From the NCBI GenBank assembly GCA_938029725.1, contig CALHGE010000012.1, positions 62,001 through 126,000 of the forward strand: DNA of 64,000 nucleotides, given 5' to 3'. This DNA is from an uncultured Flavobacteriaceae bacterium (GTDB lineage Bacteria > Bacteroidota > Bacteroidia > Flavobacteriales > Flavobacteriaceae). How positions within the stretch are numbered: the first letter of the stretch is position 1; each line of letters begins with the position of its first letter. This document shows, one piece after another, positions 47,091 through 57,231 of the stretch. Under the pieces are notes generated by a model. It worked only from the letters and a program-made list of their open reading frames with translations. It made no database searches and was not told the origin of the DNA. Position numbers and translations under genes: made by a program.

Positions 47091-47161
47091 ACGTCCCAGA
47101 GCTTACCAAGCTTAACCTAATTAATGCTAAAAGCCCCAACAGAAATGTCAGGGCTTTTTTT
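47091..47161 (+). ncRNA. Candidate small RNA ending in an intrinsic terminator
   Basis: A -7-like CATCTTTG (47083-47090, one base off TANNTTTG) is followed by about 40 nt containing AGCTTACCAAGCTTAACC, then a terminator hairpin. The hairpin is AAAAGCCC / GGGCTTTT with an inner ACA/TGT stem around GAAA, followed by a seven-T run on the plus strand. No reading frame of use fits. The transcript would be about 70 nt. Confidence 0.4.
47129..47161. terminator. Terminator hairpin, strongest on the plus strand
   Basis: AAAAGCCC...GGGCTTTT with T7 on the plus strand; on the minus strand it is followed by only TTTT. It can also end transcription of the large T9SS-cargo gene arriving from the right, whose stop is 22 nt away. 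Confidence 0.85.
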
Positions 47162-47182
47162 ATGCTTAAATAAGCTATTCTA

Positions 47183-50100
47183 TTATTTAATAGACAGTAT
47201 TTTCTTAACGATCTTTTCTTTACCAGTTCTTAATATTAAGAAGTACATATCTGGTGAAAGATTGGATACATCTAGATGCACGTTGTTAGAACCTGCGTTG
47301 ACATTCATGCCTTTCTTAGCAATTACACACTTGCCATTGACATCAAATATCTCTACTTCAAGCTGAGCATCATACGGAATATCCACTCTTAAATTCAAGT
47401 CGTTCTTAAATGTCATTGGATAGGCAGTAACCGCAGTTTTTAAAACCTTACCTGCATCTTCTGATTTCTTACAAGTAACGGCATGTACAATCACATAAAT
47501 TCCACCGTTAATATGACTTACATCAACTGGGTCAAAAGAATAGGTAGTGTTACTATCAAGCTCGCCCGAATTAAAAGGATACTGACCAGGAGCAACGGTT
47601 TCTTTATTTCCTTTTACAGGATATGGCACCCCGCCAATATATAACTGTGCTTCTGTCATCACAAAACCATTTAATAGTTCAATTGTGACAAGTACTTCCT
47701 CACCATCATACGCAACCTGTACATTACCAGATTTTTCTCCTTTGCTTAAATCGCATTGACCAGCACCAGAATATAAATCTAAGATGTAATCACCTTCAAC
47801 AGCGAAATAATTAGTCCATCCCCATCTGTTAAATCCATCGTCAATGAAGCAAGTATTACCACCCTCAAATCCATCATCAAATCGAGCAAATGCAGTTTCA
47901 CATCCTGAAATAGGGGCGTCACACTCAAGTCCTTCGTCTATTTGACCATCTCCATTATTATCTAAACCGTCACATTCTTCGACATCATCACAGTCTGGAG
48001 TACCATCATTATCAGAATCAAAACTTTCGTCTATTTGACCATCTCCATTATTATCAATACCATCACAGATCTCAGTACAATCAAGGCCTTCGTCTATTTG
48101 ACCATCTCCATTATTATCCATACCATCACAGATCTCAGTACAATCAAGGCCTTCGTCTATTTGACCATCTCCATTATTATCAATACCATCACAGATCTCA
48201 GTACAATCAAGGCCTTCGTCAATTTGACCATCTCCATTGTTATCCATACCATCACAGATCTCAGTACAATCAAGGCCTTCGTCTATTTGACCATCTCCAT
48301 TGTTATCCATACCATCACAGATCTCAGCACAGTCAAGGCCTTCGTCTATTTGACCATCTCCATTGTTATCCATACCATCACAGATCTCAGTACAATTAAG
48401 GCCTTCGTCTATTTGACCATCTCCATTGTTATCAATACCATCACATTCTTCCATATCATCACAATCGGGAGTACCATCATTATCTGAATCAAAACCTTCA
48501 TCAATTTGACCGTCGCCATTGTTGTCAAGACCATCACATTCTTCTTGATCGACACAATCAGCTATTCCATCACCATCGGTATCTGCGAAACCTTCATCGA
48601 TTTGACCGTCTCCATTGTTATCCACACCATCACATTCTTCTTGATCGACACAATCAGCTATTCCATCACCATCGGTATCTGCGAAACCTTCATCAATATC
48701 ACCATCACCATCATTGTCAAGACCATCACATTCCTCTTGATCTACACAATCAGCAGTACCATCATTATCGGTGTCAGAAAACCCTTCATCGACACTTCCA
48801 TCTCCATCATTATCAAGACCGTCACATTCTTCTACGTCCGTACAATCTGGAGTACCATCATTATCTGCATCAAATCTATCATCACAAGAATCTAAGCAAT
48901 CAGCAATTCCGTCGTTATCGGTATCATCAAAACCTTCATCGATTTGATCGTCTCCATCATTGTCAATTCCATCACAAATTTCAATATTTCCACAACTTAG
49001 ACCTTCATCAATATATCCATCACCGTCATTATCAAGGCCATCGCACTCTTCTTCATCATTACAATCAGAGATACCATCCATATCAGAATCAAAACCTTCA
49101 TCAACTAACAAATCACCATCATTGTCTAGTCCGTCACACTCTTCTATATCGGCACAGTCTGGAGTACCGTCGTTATCTGAATCAAAGCCTTCATCAATTT
49201 GACCGTCTCCATTATTGTCAATACCATCACAAATCTCTTCATCAAAATCACATCCTGTAGCATCGCTACAATTCAATTCAAAATTAAAATCAATTTCGTA
49301 TTTCTTTGGGTTATTTTCTGTTCCCATGAAACCCCATCCTGCTATGCCGTCCGCGCTTGAATCTAATCCGTGCAACATACCACCTTGACCAACTATTACT
49401 CCTAAATGTGGTGTTGTAGGATCGTTTGGATCTGGTTTCTGACTTACAATAAAAGATCCTTCTTCTAAACAATCACCACCAGTAGTTGTAATTGTACTTA
49501 CTGAATTATCAATTACATAATAATTAAGCGTGGTAGGATCAGGACTTGTACAACCCATTTCTTTAAAGGTTCCATCTTGAAGTTGCCAACCGGCCCAGTC
49601 AGTTTTACCTATTAGTTTTATATAAAGTTCTGCGGTACAACTACCTAAAGACGTTGTTCCTTGAATTAAAGCCGTACCGTCATTAAACTCTGTAAAGGAG
49701 AGGTTACTTGTATTTGACCCGAAGAAATTTGATCCTCCTGGAGACGCATTGCTTCCAAACCAATAGAAATCATACCTAATGTTTGAATCTCCACAATATG
49801 TTGCTGGTATTGCTTCGCAAGTCTTAACAATAATATCTTCAGCGACTGTAATAGTTACAACAGCCTCATCACTACCACAATTGGCTGAACTTACTGTATA
49901 GGTAATACGGTAATCACCTGGTGTTAAACCAGTAGTATCAAAATTTGAACCTGTCAGAATACCTTGTCCGCTTGGGTTTGTAAAAGTACCGCCTGATACC
50001 GTTACGAAATCTGATACATCTACAATTGTACTTTCACATACTGCAGTTGTGCCATCTGCCCCAGCACTTGGTGCTTCCACAATAGTTACCGTCAAGGTTG

Positions 50101-51943
50101 TCGTTGTAGCACATTCTACATCTGCAGGGCTAAACGTATACACCCCAGCGGCCTCTGACCAGGTTCCTGTAATTCCATTTGTTGAAGTCAAAGGTAAACT
50201 CGATACATCAATACTTTCATCAGAACAAATCTCAACAGCACCAAATAGCGGAGTTACTGCATCCGTTACATTAACGGTTAAGGTTGCTGTAGTTGCACAT
50301 TCTGCATCTGCAGGGCTAAACGTATACACCCCAGCAGCCTCTGACCATGTTCCTGTAATTCCATTTGTTGAAGTCAAGGGTAAACTCGATACATCAATAC
50401 TTTCATCAGAACAAATCTCAACAGCATCAAACAACGGAGTAACTGCATCCGTTACATTAACGGTTAAGGTTGCTGTAGTTGCACATTCTGCATCTGCAGG
50501 GCTAAACGTGTACACCCCAGCGGCCTCTGACCAGGTTCCTGTAATTCCATTTGTTGAAGTCAAGGGTAAACTCGATACATCAATACTTTCATCAGAACAG
50601 ATCTCAACAGCATCAAATAGCGGAGTTACTGCATCCGTTACATTAACCGTTAAGGTTGCTGTAGTTGCACATTCTGCCGCGTCTGGTGTAAAAGTAAATA
50701 CATCATTCGCCTCTGCCCAGGTTCCACTAATTCCATTCGTGGAGCTTGTCGGTAAATCTGCTAGGACAACCATTTCATCAGAACAGATCTCAACAGCATC
50801 AAATAGCGGAGTTACCGCTGCCTCTATCGTTATTAGAATTTCAGAAAAAGGTCTACAATTCGGATCGGTTAATTCTGGGTCATCTGTATCTAAAATTGCG
50901 TACACATAATAAGTGCCCGCTGTTGCAAAATTAATTCCGGTATTGGAAGTTGCGGTTCCCCCAGTAGGAGCAACTGCTGTTCCAATTTCGGTTCCACCAA
51001 TATAAGGGTCTGATTGAGCAGAGGCAAACCATACAAATTCGATATTTATAGTATCGATATCAGTATCTACTGATAGGGTCTGCCCTTGATCATCGATACA
51101 AGTGCCAAAATCTACTGATTCATTTGTTAATGTTGGACAAGTAAAACAAATAGGAGCTACTACAGTGGTGGTAGTGGTGCAGCCTTCTCCATCCGTAATT
51201 ACAACTGTATAGCTTTCACCTTGCGCTACGTTTGATAAATCTTCAGAGGTAGAAGAAAAACCATTTGGTCCAAGCCATGAAAAGTTAAAAGGACTAGTTC
51301 CTCCTTTTACAACTAAATCTATGTTTGCTTCATTATTACTATCACATTCAGCGGAAGCAATAGCGTTTAAAGGTGGTGTAATTACAATTTCATCAACTGT
51401 TCCACATTTTGGTGCAATTTCTTTACAATCGTGATTACCACAGGTGCTATTAGGTGCTGCATCTGTCCATGACAAGACCATATCCTTTAAAGTAAGTTCT
51501 TCACCGCATGTAAAAGTAATACTACCATAGCTTAGGGTAGTTATTTGATTTGGTGGAATTTCACCATTACATCTCGAAATTGGGCACAAAACACTGGTGC
51601 CATCTGGCGCAACCACCTCCAAATTACCAAAAATAGCAAAGGAAGTTCTGGTTGAACCTGTTGTATTATTTATACTTAAAAATAACTCTGCAGTAATGGT
51701 TTCGCCTTCATCGCAAGAATTACAGGTATCACCAATATCTAAAAATGCACTGACCAATTCCAAATCTTTTGAGGTACAATCACCACTGGTTATAAAACAA
51801 TCAGGTTCATGCACTATAGGATTTAAAATATCTAAAGGATCAGGCCCCGGACATGTTTGCCCACTCACAGAAAAAGTAGTTAAGCCAATAAAAAGAAATA
51901 AAAGAAAAAGTTTTTTGGAATAAAAAAGCGTAGAAATCCCCAT
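47183..51943 (-). CDS. Giant repeat-rich T9SS cargo protein with MopE-like and Ig-like repeats
   Basis: 1586 residues. A signal peptide (LFLLFLFIGLTTFSVSGQ) is followed by a Cys-rich N-terminal domain and a SprB-like repeat (about 190-265, ANIDLVVKGGTSPFNFSW). Four about 62-residue repeats cover about 377-622, each with VEICSDESIDVSSLP. The middle (about 896-1342) carries 16 MopE-type metal-binding motifs (CDGxDNNGDGQIDE) interleaved with TSP3-like DSDNDGTPDC units, so it should bind many Ca or other metal ions. The C-terminus has a type A T9SS sorting domain (IFDVNGKCVIAKKG, LSPDMYFLILRTG). Such proteins are exported by the T9SS to the surface or medium. Function is probably adhesive or structural. 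Confidence 0.9.
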   Translation of the reverse strand: MGISTLFYSKKLFLLFLFIGLTTFSVSGQTCPGPDPLDILNPIVHEPDCFITSGDCTSKDLELVSAFLDIGDTCNSCDEGETITAELFLSINNTTGSTRTSFAIFGNLEVVAPDGTSVLCPISRCNGEIPPNQITTLSYGSITFTCGEELTLKDMVLSWTDAAPNSTCGNHDCKEIAPKCGTVDEIVITPPLNAIASAECDSNNEANIDLVVKGGTSPFNFSWLGPNGFSSTSEDLSNVAQGESYTVVITDGEGCTTTTTVVAPICFTCPTLTNESVDFGTCIDDQGQTLSVDTDIDTINIEFVWFASAQSDPYIGGTEIGTAVAPTGGTATSNTGINFATAGTYYVYAILDTDDPELTDPNCRPFSEILITIEAAVTPLFDAVEICSDEMVVLADLPTSSTNGISGTWAEANDVFTFTPDAAECATTATLTVNVTDAVTPLFDAVEICSDESIDVSSLPLTSTNGITGTWSEAAGVYTFSPADAECATTATLTVNVTDAVTPLFDAVEICSDESIDVSSLPLTSTNGITGTWSEAAGVYTFSPADAECATTATLTVNVTDAVTPLFGAVEICSDESIDVSSLPLTSTNGITGTWSEAAGVYTFSPADVECATTTTLTVTIVEAPSAGADGTTAVCESTIVDVSDFVTVSGGTFTNPSGQGILTGSNFDTTGLTPGDYRITYTVSSANCGSDEAVVTITVAEDIIVKTCEAIPATYCGDSNIRYDFYWFGSNASPGGSNFFGSNTSNLSFTEFNDGTALIQGTTSLGSCTAELYIKLIGKTDWAGWQLQDGTFKEMGCTSPDPTTLNYYVIDNSVSTITTTGGDCLEEGSFIVSQKPDPNDPTTPHLGVIVGQGGMLHGLDSSADGIAGWGFMGTENNPKKYEIDFNFELNCSDATGCDFDEEICDGIDNNGDGQIDEGFDSDNDGTPDCADIEECDGLDNDGDLLVDEGFDSDMDGISDCNDEEECDGLDNDGDGYIDEGLSCGNIEICDGIDNDGDDQIDEGFDDTDNDGIADCLDSCDDRFDADNDGTPDCTDVEECDGLDNDGDGSVDEGFSDTDNDGTADCVDQEECDGLDNDGDGDIDEGFADTDGDGIADCVDQEECDGVDNNGDGQIDEGFADTDGDGIADCVDQEECDGLDNNGDGQIDEGFDSDNDGTPDCDDMEECDGIDNNGDGQIDEGLNCTEICDGMDNNGDGQIDEGLDCAEICDGMDNNGDGQIDEGLDCTEICDGMDNNGDGQIDEGLDCTEICDGIDNNGDGQIDEGLDCTEICDGMDNNGDGQIDEGLDCTEICDGIDNNGDGQIDESFDSDNDGTPDCDDVEECDGLDNNGDGQIDEGLECDAPISGCETAFARFDDGFEGGNTCFIDDGFNRWGWTNYFAVEGDYILDLYSGAGQCDLSKGEKSGNVQVAYDGEEVLVTIELLNGFVMTEAQLYIGGVPYPVKGNKETVAPGQYPFNSGELDSNTTYSFDPVDVSHINGGIYVIVHAVTCKKSEDAGKVLKTAVTAYPMTFKNDLNLRVDIPYDAQLEVEIFDVNGKCVIAKKGMNVNAGSNNVHLDVSNLSPDMYFLILRTGKEKIVKKILSIK
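47921..49258 (-). repeat. MopE/TSP3-type repeat region, 16 units
   Basis: In-gene array of CDGxDN-type motifs. Spacing varies where TSP3-like linkers are inserted (units 1-9 and 16) and is strictly 63 nt in units 10-15. Confidence 0.9.
48011..48388 (-). repeat. Six consecutive 63-bp near-identical direct repeats
   Basis: The unit encodes EICDGMDNNGDGQIDEGLDC plus Thr. Copies differ at only a few bases (Met/Ile codon, GCA versus GTA), consistent with recent tandem duplication or gene conversion. Confidence 0.92.
50080..50815 (-). repeat. Four tandem 186-bp repeats encoding Ig-like domains
   Basis: Spacing of the conserved block near GTTACTGCATCCGTTACATT is 186 nt (about 50262, 50448, 50634). 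Three copies are nearly identical in DNA; the one nearest 50815 is diverged. Confidence 0.88.
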
Positions 51944-52308
51944 TGATAAAGGTTTTTTTGGTTAGTAAAACTTTACCACAACTGGAAATAAGCGTATGTT
52001 CAATTGATAAGATGGGGTTCTTATAAGACAAGAACCAAAAAAAAAGCACAAACAATCACTGTTCGCAATTTAAACGAAATACTTTGCAGGGGGAAGAAAA
52101 ATACTTGAGTAAAAGTCTAAATCATAAAATCAATGTTATGTTATAAAAATTACTTTAGTTAATGGTTCTGTGTTTCTTAAAACTAGTATATTCTGTATAA
52201 AAGCATGTGTAAATTATCATATTTTCGATAAAGCGACTTAAAATGTCGTTAAAACAAAAAAACTTCTCCTTAAAAGGAGAAGTTTGTAATATATTTAAGA
52301 AAAGTCTA
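51944..52308. other. 365-nt intergenic region between T9SS gene and yidC
   Basis: Upstream region of the T9SS-cargo gene and downstream region of yidC, both on the minus strand. It contains the yidC terminator at 52254-52284. No TANNTTTG box with proper spacing was recognised for the cargo gene. Confidence 0.5.
52254..52284 (-). terminator. Rho-independent terminator of yidC
   Basis: On the minus strand AACTTCTCCTT / AAGGAGAAGTT forms an 11-bp stem with a 2-nt loop, followed by TTTTTGTTTT. It begins 24 nt after the yidC stop. Confidence 0.93.
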
Positions 52309-54180
52309 TTAGCGCTTTCCAGCTTTCTTCTGTTCATCTGCCTGCTCCATCATCTCACGCATCTTCTTCTGAAACTTATTCTCTTTCTTCGGTTTCTTCT
52401 TATTCTCCTGAATTTGGGAATGTATCTTATCGTTATCAATTATAAAATTCTTGATAACCATCATAATACCAATAGTAATAAGATTTGATACGAAATAATA
52501 TAAACTCAAACCACTTGCATAATTGTTGAAGAAAATCAACATCATAAATGGCATCAAATACATTATGAATTTCATATTCGGCATACCAGGTTGACTCGGC
52601 ATGTTTTGACCTGTAGTCATCATCATATAAAAGAAAATCGCAATAGACGCTAAAATTGGAAACAAAGCGATATGATTTCCATAGAACGTAGAAATTACTG
52701 GTATTTGAGTGGTCCACTCAAAAATACTATCGTAAGATGATAAATCATCTGCCCATAAGAACGGTTGCTGCCGCAGGGCGAAGGAAGTTGGAAAAAACAT
52801 AAAAAGGGCATAAAATATTGGCATTTGAATAAATGCCGGTAGGCAGCCGCTCATAGGGCTCACACCCGCTTTACCATACAACTTCATTGTTTCTTGCTGC
52901 TTTTTCATGGCGTTGTCCTTGTACTTCTCACCTAACTCCGAGATCTCTGGCTTTAAGACTTTCATCTTTGCTTGAGATAAATACGATTTATAAGTAACAG
53001 GAGACATCGCTAAGCGTACCAATATCGTCATGATAACAATAGCAATCCCGTACGGTAAAAATGAACTTAGAAACGAGTAGAAAGGTGTAAACACATATCT
53101 ATTAATCCATCCAAAAATTCCCCATCCAAAGTATATAGTATCATCTAAACCATACTCCTCATACTTCTTTAATACCTCAACATCTGTAGGGCCGTAGTAC
53201 CAGTTTAAATTTTCAGAAATTTCACCACCCTCTAACGCTAAAGGAATAGATGCACCGAAATTTTTTGTGAATTTTACTGCTTTATTTTCGTCCTCTACTA
53301 AATTTTCAGAACTGATATCTACAGTTTTAAAATTTTTCTTGGTAGCTAATATGGAGGTAAAAAAGTGTTGCTTATAAGAAAGCCATTGCACATCCTCTTC
53401 TATTTCCTCATCTGAACTAGCAGCAGATAAATAATCTATTTTTCCATCTTCATAATTGTACATCATTTCTGTGTACCTATTCTCATACTTTACACTTTTA
53501 TTATGACGAATACCTTTTAACTCCCATTCCAACTTTATAGGTTGGCTGGCATTAATCATACCATTCAAGCCTTGTGAACGAACCGTAAAATCTAACAAGT
53601 ACTCATTTGGTTTCATTTCGTAGCGGTACTCTAGAAATTTATCCGCTGCGATTTTTGCCTTCATCGACAGTACTTGATTCTTACCGTTTTGAGATAAGGA
53701 AGGTTCGAAATACAAATCTTTGGTACTTAAGACTCTATTATCTGAAGTTGAAAAATTTAATCCGAAATGCGCATTTCCATCTTTAACTAAATACACAGGT
53801 ATAGAGTCATACGTATGAAACTGCTTCATACGCGCTTCAATAATTTGACCTCCTTTATTGCTGATCTCTAAATACACCAACTCATTTTCCAACTTTGTTG
53901 TGGCTTCTGAAGGAGTAGTAAAACCAAATGCTCCAATATTGCTTTTATAGTTTGCAACTGCTGTAGAGTCTTGAAGATTTATCTGCGGAGCTTCGGCAAC
54001 CGTATTCTGTTGAACTGTATTCTGTTCGGATGCCTTCTGAGCATCTACCTGTTCTTGCTTTGCTTTTTCTGCGGCTAGCTGTTCAGGTGTAGGCTGGTTT
54101 TGATAAAGCATCAACATAATCAGACCAAAAATGATTACAAAGCCGATTATAGAATTTATATCCAGTTTTTTTTCTTCCAT
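52309..54180 (-). CDS. yidC: Membrane protein insertase YidC
   Basis: 623 residues. An N-terminal helix (about 8-24) leads to a large periplasmic domain (about 60-350), then the Oxa1-type insertase core with helices starting near 366 and a conserved QxMPIFYALFMFFP region, ending in a basic cytoplasmic tail (KKPKKENKFQKKMREMMEQ). YidC inserts proteins into the inner membrane with or without SecYEG. It follows pyrG by 101 nt but has its own -7/-33 pair at 54242-54275. The pyrG-yidC order is common in flavobacteria. Confidence 0.96.
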   Translation of the reverse strand: MEEKKLDINSIIGFVIIFGLIMLMLYQNQPTPEQLAAEKAKQEQVDAQKASEQNTVQQNTVAEAPQINLQDSTAVANYKSNIGAFGFTTPSEATTKLENELVYLEISNKGGQIIEARMKQFHTYDSIPVYLVKDGNAHFGLNFSTSDNRVLSTKDLYFEPSLSQNGKNQVLSMKAKIAADKFLEYRYEMKPNEYLLDFTVRSQGLNGMINASQPIKLEWELKGIRHNKSVKYENRYTEMMYNYEDGKIDYLSAASSDEEIEEDVQWLSYKQHFFTSILATKKNFKTVDISSENLVEDENKAVKFTKNFGASIPLALEGGEISENLNWYYGPTDVEVLKKYEEYGLDDTIYFGWGIFGWINRYVFTPFYSFLSSFLPYGIAIVIMTILVRLAMSPVTYKSYLSQAKMKVLKPEISELGEKYKDNAMKKQQETMKLYGKAGVSPMSGCLPAFIQMPIFYALFMFFPTSFALRQQPFLWADDLSSYDSIFEWTTQIPVISTFYGNHIALFPILASIAIFFYMMMTTGQNMPSQPGMPNMKFIMYLMPFMMLIFFNNYASGLSLYYFVSNLITIGIMMVIKNFIIDNDKIHSQIQENKKKPKKENKFQKKMREMMEQADEQKKAGKR

Positions 54181-54241
54181 CTAAATAAAAAGTGATTTGG
54201 TAAATGTTTGATTTACTATTCTTAAACAAATTGTGGTGGAG

Positions 54242-54275
54242 CAAATATATGTCCAATTGTGCATTTTATGCCAAA
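54242..54275 (-). promoter_or_regulatory. Promoter of yidC: TTTG-N22-TATATTTG
   Basis: On the minus strand the -33 TTTG (54275-54272) and the exact -7 TATATTTG (54249-54242) are 22 nt apart, a good Bacteroidota sigma-A-type promoter in the pyrG-yidC gap. The leader would be about 55 nt. Confidence 0.6.
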
Positions 54276-54281
54276 CTGGCA

Positions 54282-55919
<1,638 letters not shown>

Positions 55920-55929
55920 TTACGGGATT

Positions 55930-55937
55930 CAAAGATA
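55930..55937 (-). promoter_or_regulatory. -7 box TATCTTTG of pyrG
   Basis: Exact TANNTTTG match on the minus strand, 25 nt upstream of the pyrG ATG, located in the gap after the DUF3820 gene. No ideal -33 partner. Confidence 0.45.
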
Positions 55938-55954
55938 CAAATACAGAGTAGAAA

Positions 55955-56197
55955 TCAGTACTTCTTAGGCGGAAAATCTTTTTGTATTCTATAAATAAGC
56001 GGTTCAAGCCCGTTTACTTTGATCTCATGCATTGATTTTAGTAGCATACCCAGTTTTCCTTCTGGGAAACCTTTTTGATTAAACCAAACCAAGTAGGGTT
56101 CTGGTAGGTTTACTAAATAGCGCCCTTTATATTTACCAAAGGGCATTCTATAATGGGCCAGCTCAATCAACTTTTCTTTATCGGGACTTACATTCAT
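55955..56197 (-). CDS. DUF3820-family protein
   Basis: 80 residues. The family features are MPFGKYKGRYLVNLPEPYL and WFNQKGFPEGKLGMLL. DUF3820 is a small family of unknown biochemical role (one group is described as putative quorum-sensing-regulated virulence factors). It lies 50 nt upstream of pyrG on the same strand; pyrG has its own -7 box between them. Confidence 0.8.
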   Translation of the reverse strand: MNVSPDKEKLIELAHYRMPFGKYKGRYLVNLPEPYLVWFNQKGFPEGKLGMLLKSMHEIKVNGLEPLIYRIQKDFPPKKY

Positions 56198-56205
56198 ACT
56201 TTGTT

Positions 56206-56213
56206 CAAAAATA
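56206..56213 (-). promoter_or_regulatory. -7 box TATTTTTG of the DUF3820 gene
   Basis: Exact TANNTTTG match ending 8 nt before the ATG at 56197, giving almost no leader. Confidence 0.4.
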
Positions 56214-56313
56214 TATATCTTAGTAAATGTACTAATGATTCGAGGAATTAATTTTCCTATTCCAGAAAAATCATTGGCTTGATCTAACCTTATTCAAATA
56301 CTACACTTTTAGG

Positions 56314-57183
56314 ATGAAAAGAAGAAACTTCATAGGCACATCAGCAGCAGCTTCGGTTGGACTTTTAGCCTGCAAAACCAGTTCAGCCATGCCTTCAAAA
56401 GAATATAGCGAAACAGCAGAGCTCAAGGGTAATATCAATCATAGCGTTTGCCAATGGTGTTTCGGAACTATTCCTTTAGAAGATTTTCTTAAAACACTAA
56501 ACAAACTTAGCATCAAGGCTATTGATTTGATTGGGCCTAAAGATTGGGGCCTTTTAAAAAAGTATGATATTCATTGCTCCATGTGTAATGGAGCTGAAAT
56601 AAGCTTAACTGAAGGCTGGAATGACCCACAATATCATGAAACTTTGATTAAGAACTACACGGAGATGATTCCAAAAGTTGCTGAAGCAGGGTATACAAAC
56701 CTGATTTGTTTTAGCGGCAATCGCAGCGGAATGGATGACGAAACCGGTCTAGCAAATTGCGTTATGGGTTTACGACAGATTATGCCTTTGGCAGAAAAAC
56801 ATGGTGTTGTAATTCAGATGGAACTTTTCAACCAAGTTGACCACAAAGATTATATGTGTGACACCTCAAAATGGGGAATTGCCCTTTGTAAAGCACTAGG
56901 CTCAGAAAACTTCAAATTGCTTTATGATATTTACCATATGCAAATTCAAGAAGGTGATATCATACGCTCTATACAAGACAATCATTACTATTTCGGCCAC
57001 TACCACACCGCCGGTGTGCCTGGTCGCCATGAAATTAACGAAACCCAAGAATTGAACTATCCTGCTATCATGAAAGCTATTGTTGCTATAGGCTTCAAAG
57101 GTTATGTTGCTCAAGAATTTATACCTACCTGGAAAGACCCGATAGCCGCGCTAAAGGAAGGAATTAGCATTTGTGACGTGTAA
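56314..57183 (+). CDS. Tat-type lipoprotein, hydroxypyruvate-isomerase-like TIM barrel
   Basis: 289 residues. The N-terminus combines a twin Arg motif (MKRRNFIG) with a lipobox (GLLAC, C20). The body is an AP endonuclease-2-type TIM barrel: metal-binding Glu in VIQMELFNQ, LLYDIYHMQ, FGHYHTAGVPGRHEINETQ and VAQEFIPTW. Cytoplasmic hydroxypyruvate isomerases (Hyi) use the same residues. Export suggests another sugar or hydroxy-acid substrate in the periplasm. A hairpin terminator follows at 57203. Confidence 0.85.
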   Translation: MKRRNFIGTSAAASVGLLACKTSSAMPSKEYSETAELKGNINHSVCQWCFGTIPLEDFLKTLNKLSIKAIDLIGPKDWGLLKKYDIHCSMCNGAEISLTEGWNDPQYHETLIKNYTEMIPKVAEAGYTNLICFSGNRSGMDDETGLANCVMGLRQIMPLAEKHGVVIQMELFNQVDHKDYMCDTSKWGIALCKALGSENFKLLYDIYHMQIQEGDIIRSIQDNHYYFGHYHTAGVPGRHEINETQELNYPAIMKAIVAIGFKGYVAQEFIPTWKDPIAALKEGISICDV

Positions 57184-57202
57184 TGAAAAAGTACAACTGA
57201 AG

Positions 57203-57231
57203 CTCTTTCCTAGCCGGAAGGAGTTTTATTT
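57203..57231 (+). terminator. Hairpin terminator overlapping the neighbouring stop codon
   Basis: CTCTTTCC-TAGCC-GGAAGGAG, an 8-bp stem with one G-U, followed by TTTTATTT. The T-tract contains the minus-strand stop codon of the DUF922 gene (57226-57228). Confidence 0.7.

Larger units (their letters stand above)
46584..47182. other. 599-nt intergenic region with two terminators and a candidate sRNA
   Basis: The left end holds the FAS1-gene terminator (46607-46634) and the right end a hairpin terminator (47129-47161) preceded by a -7-like CATCTTTG at 47083-47090. The middle, about 46640-47040, is very AT-rich with no gene seen. Confidence 0.5.

Noticed and set aside
48011-48388. CRISPR-like array
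   Set aside because: The 63-bp units are contiguous coding repeats without spacers.
48035-49202. Long plus-strand open frames of 80-150 codons opposite the MopE repeats
   Set aside because: They are a by-product of the 63-bp repeats in the real minus-strand gene, with monotonous low-complexity products.
50049-50909. 286-codon plus-strand frame opposite the Ig-like repeats
   Set aside because: Shadow of the duplicated units; the product merely repeats the same segment three times and has no recognisable fold.
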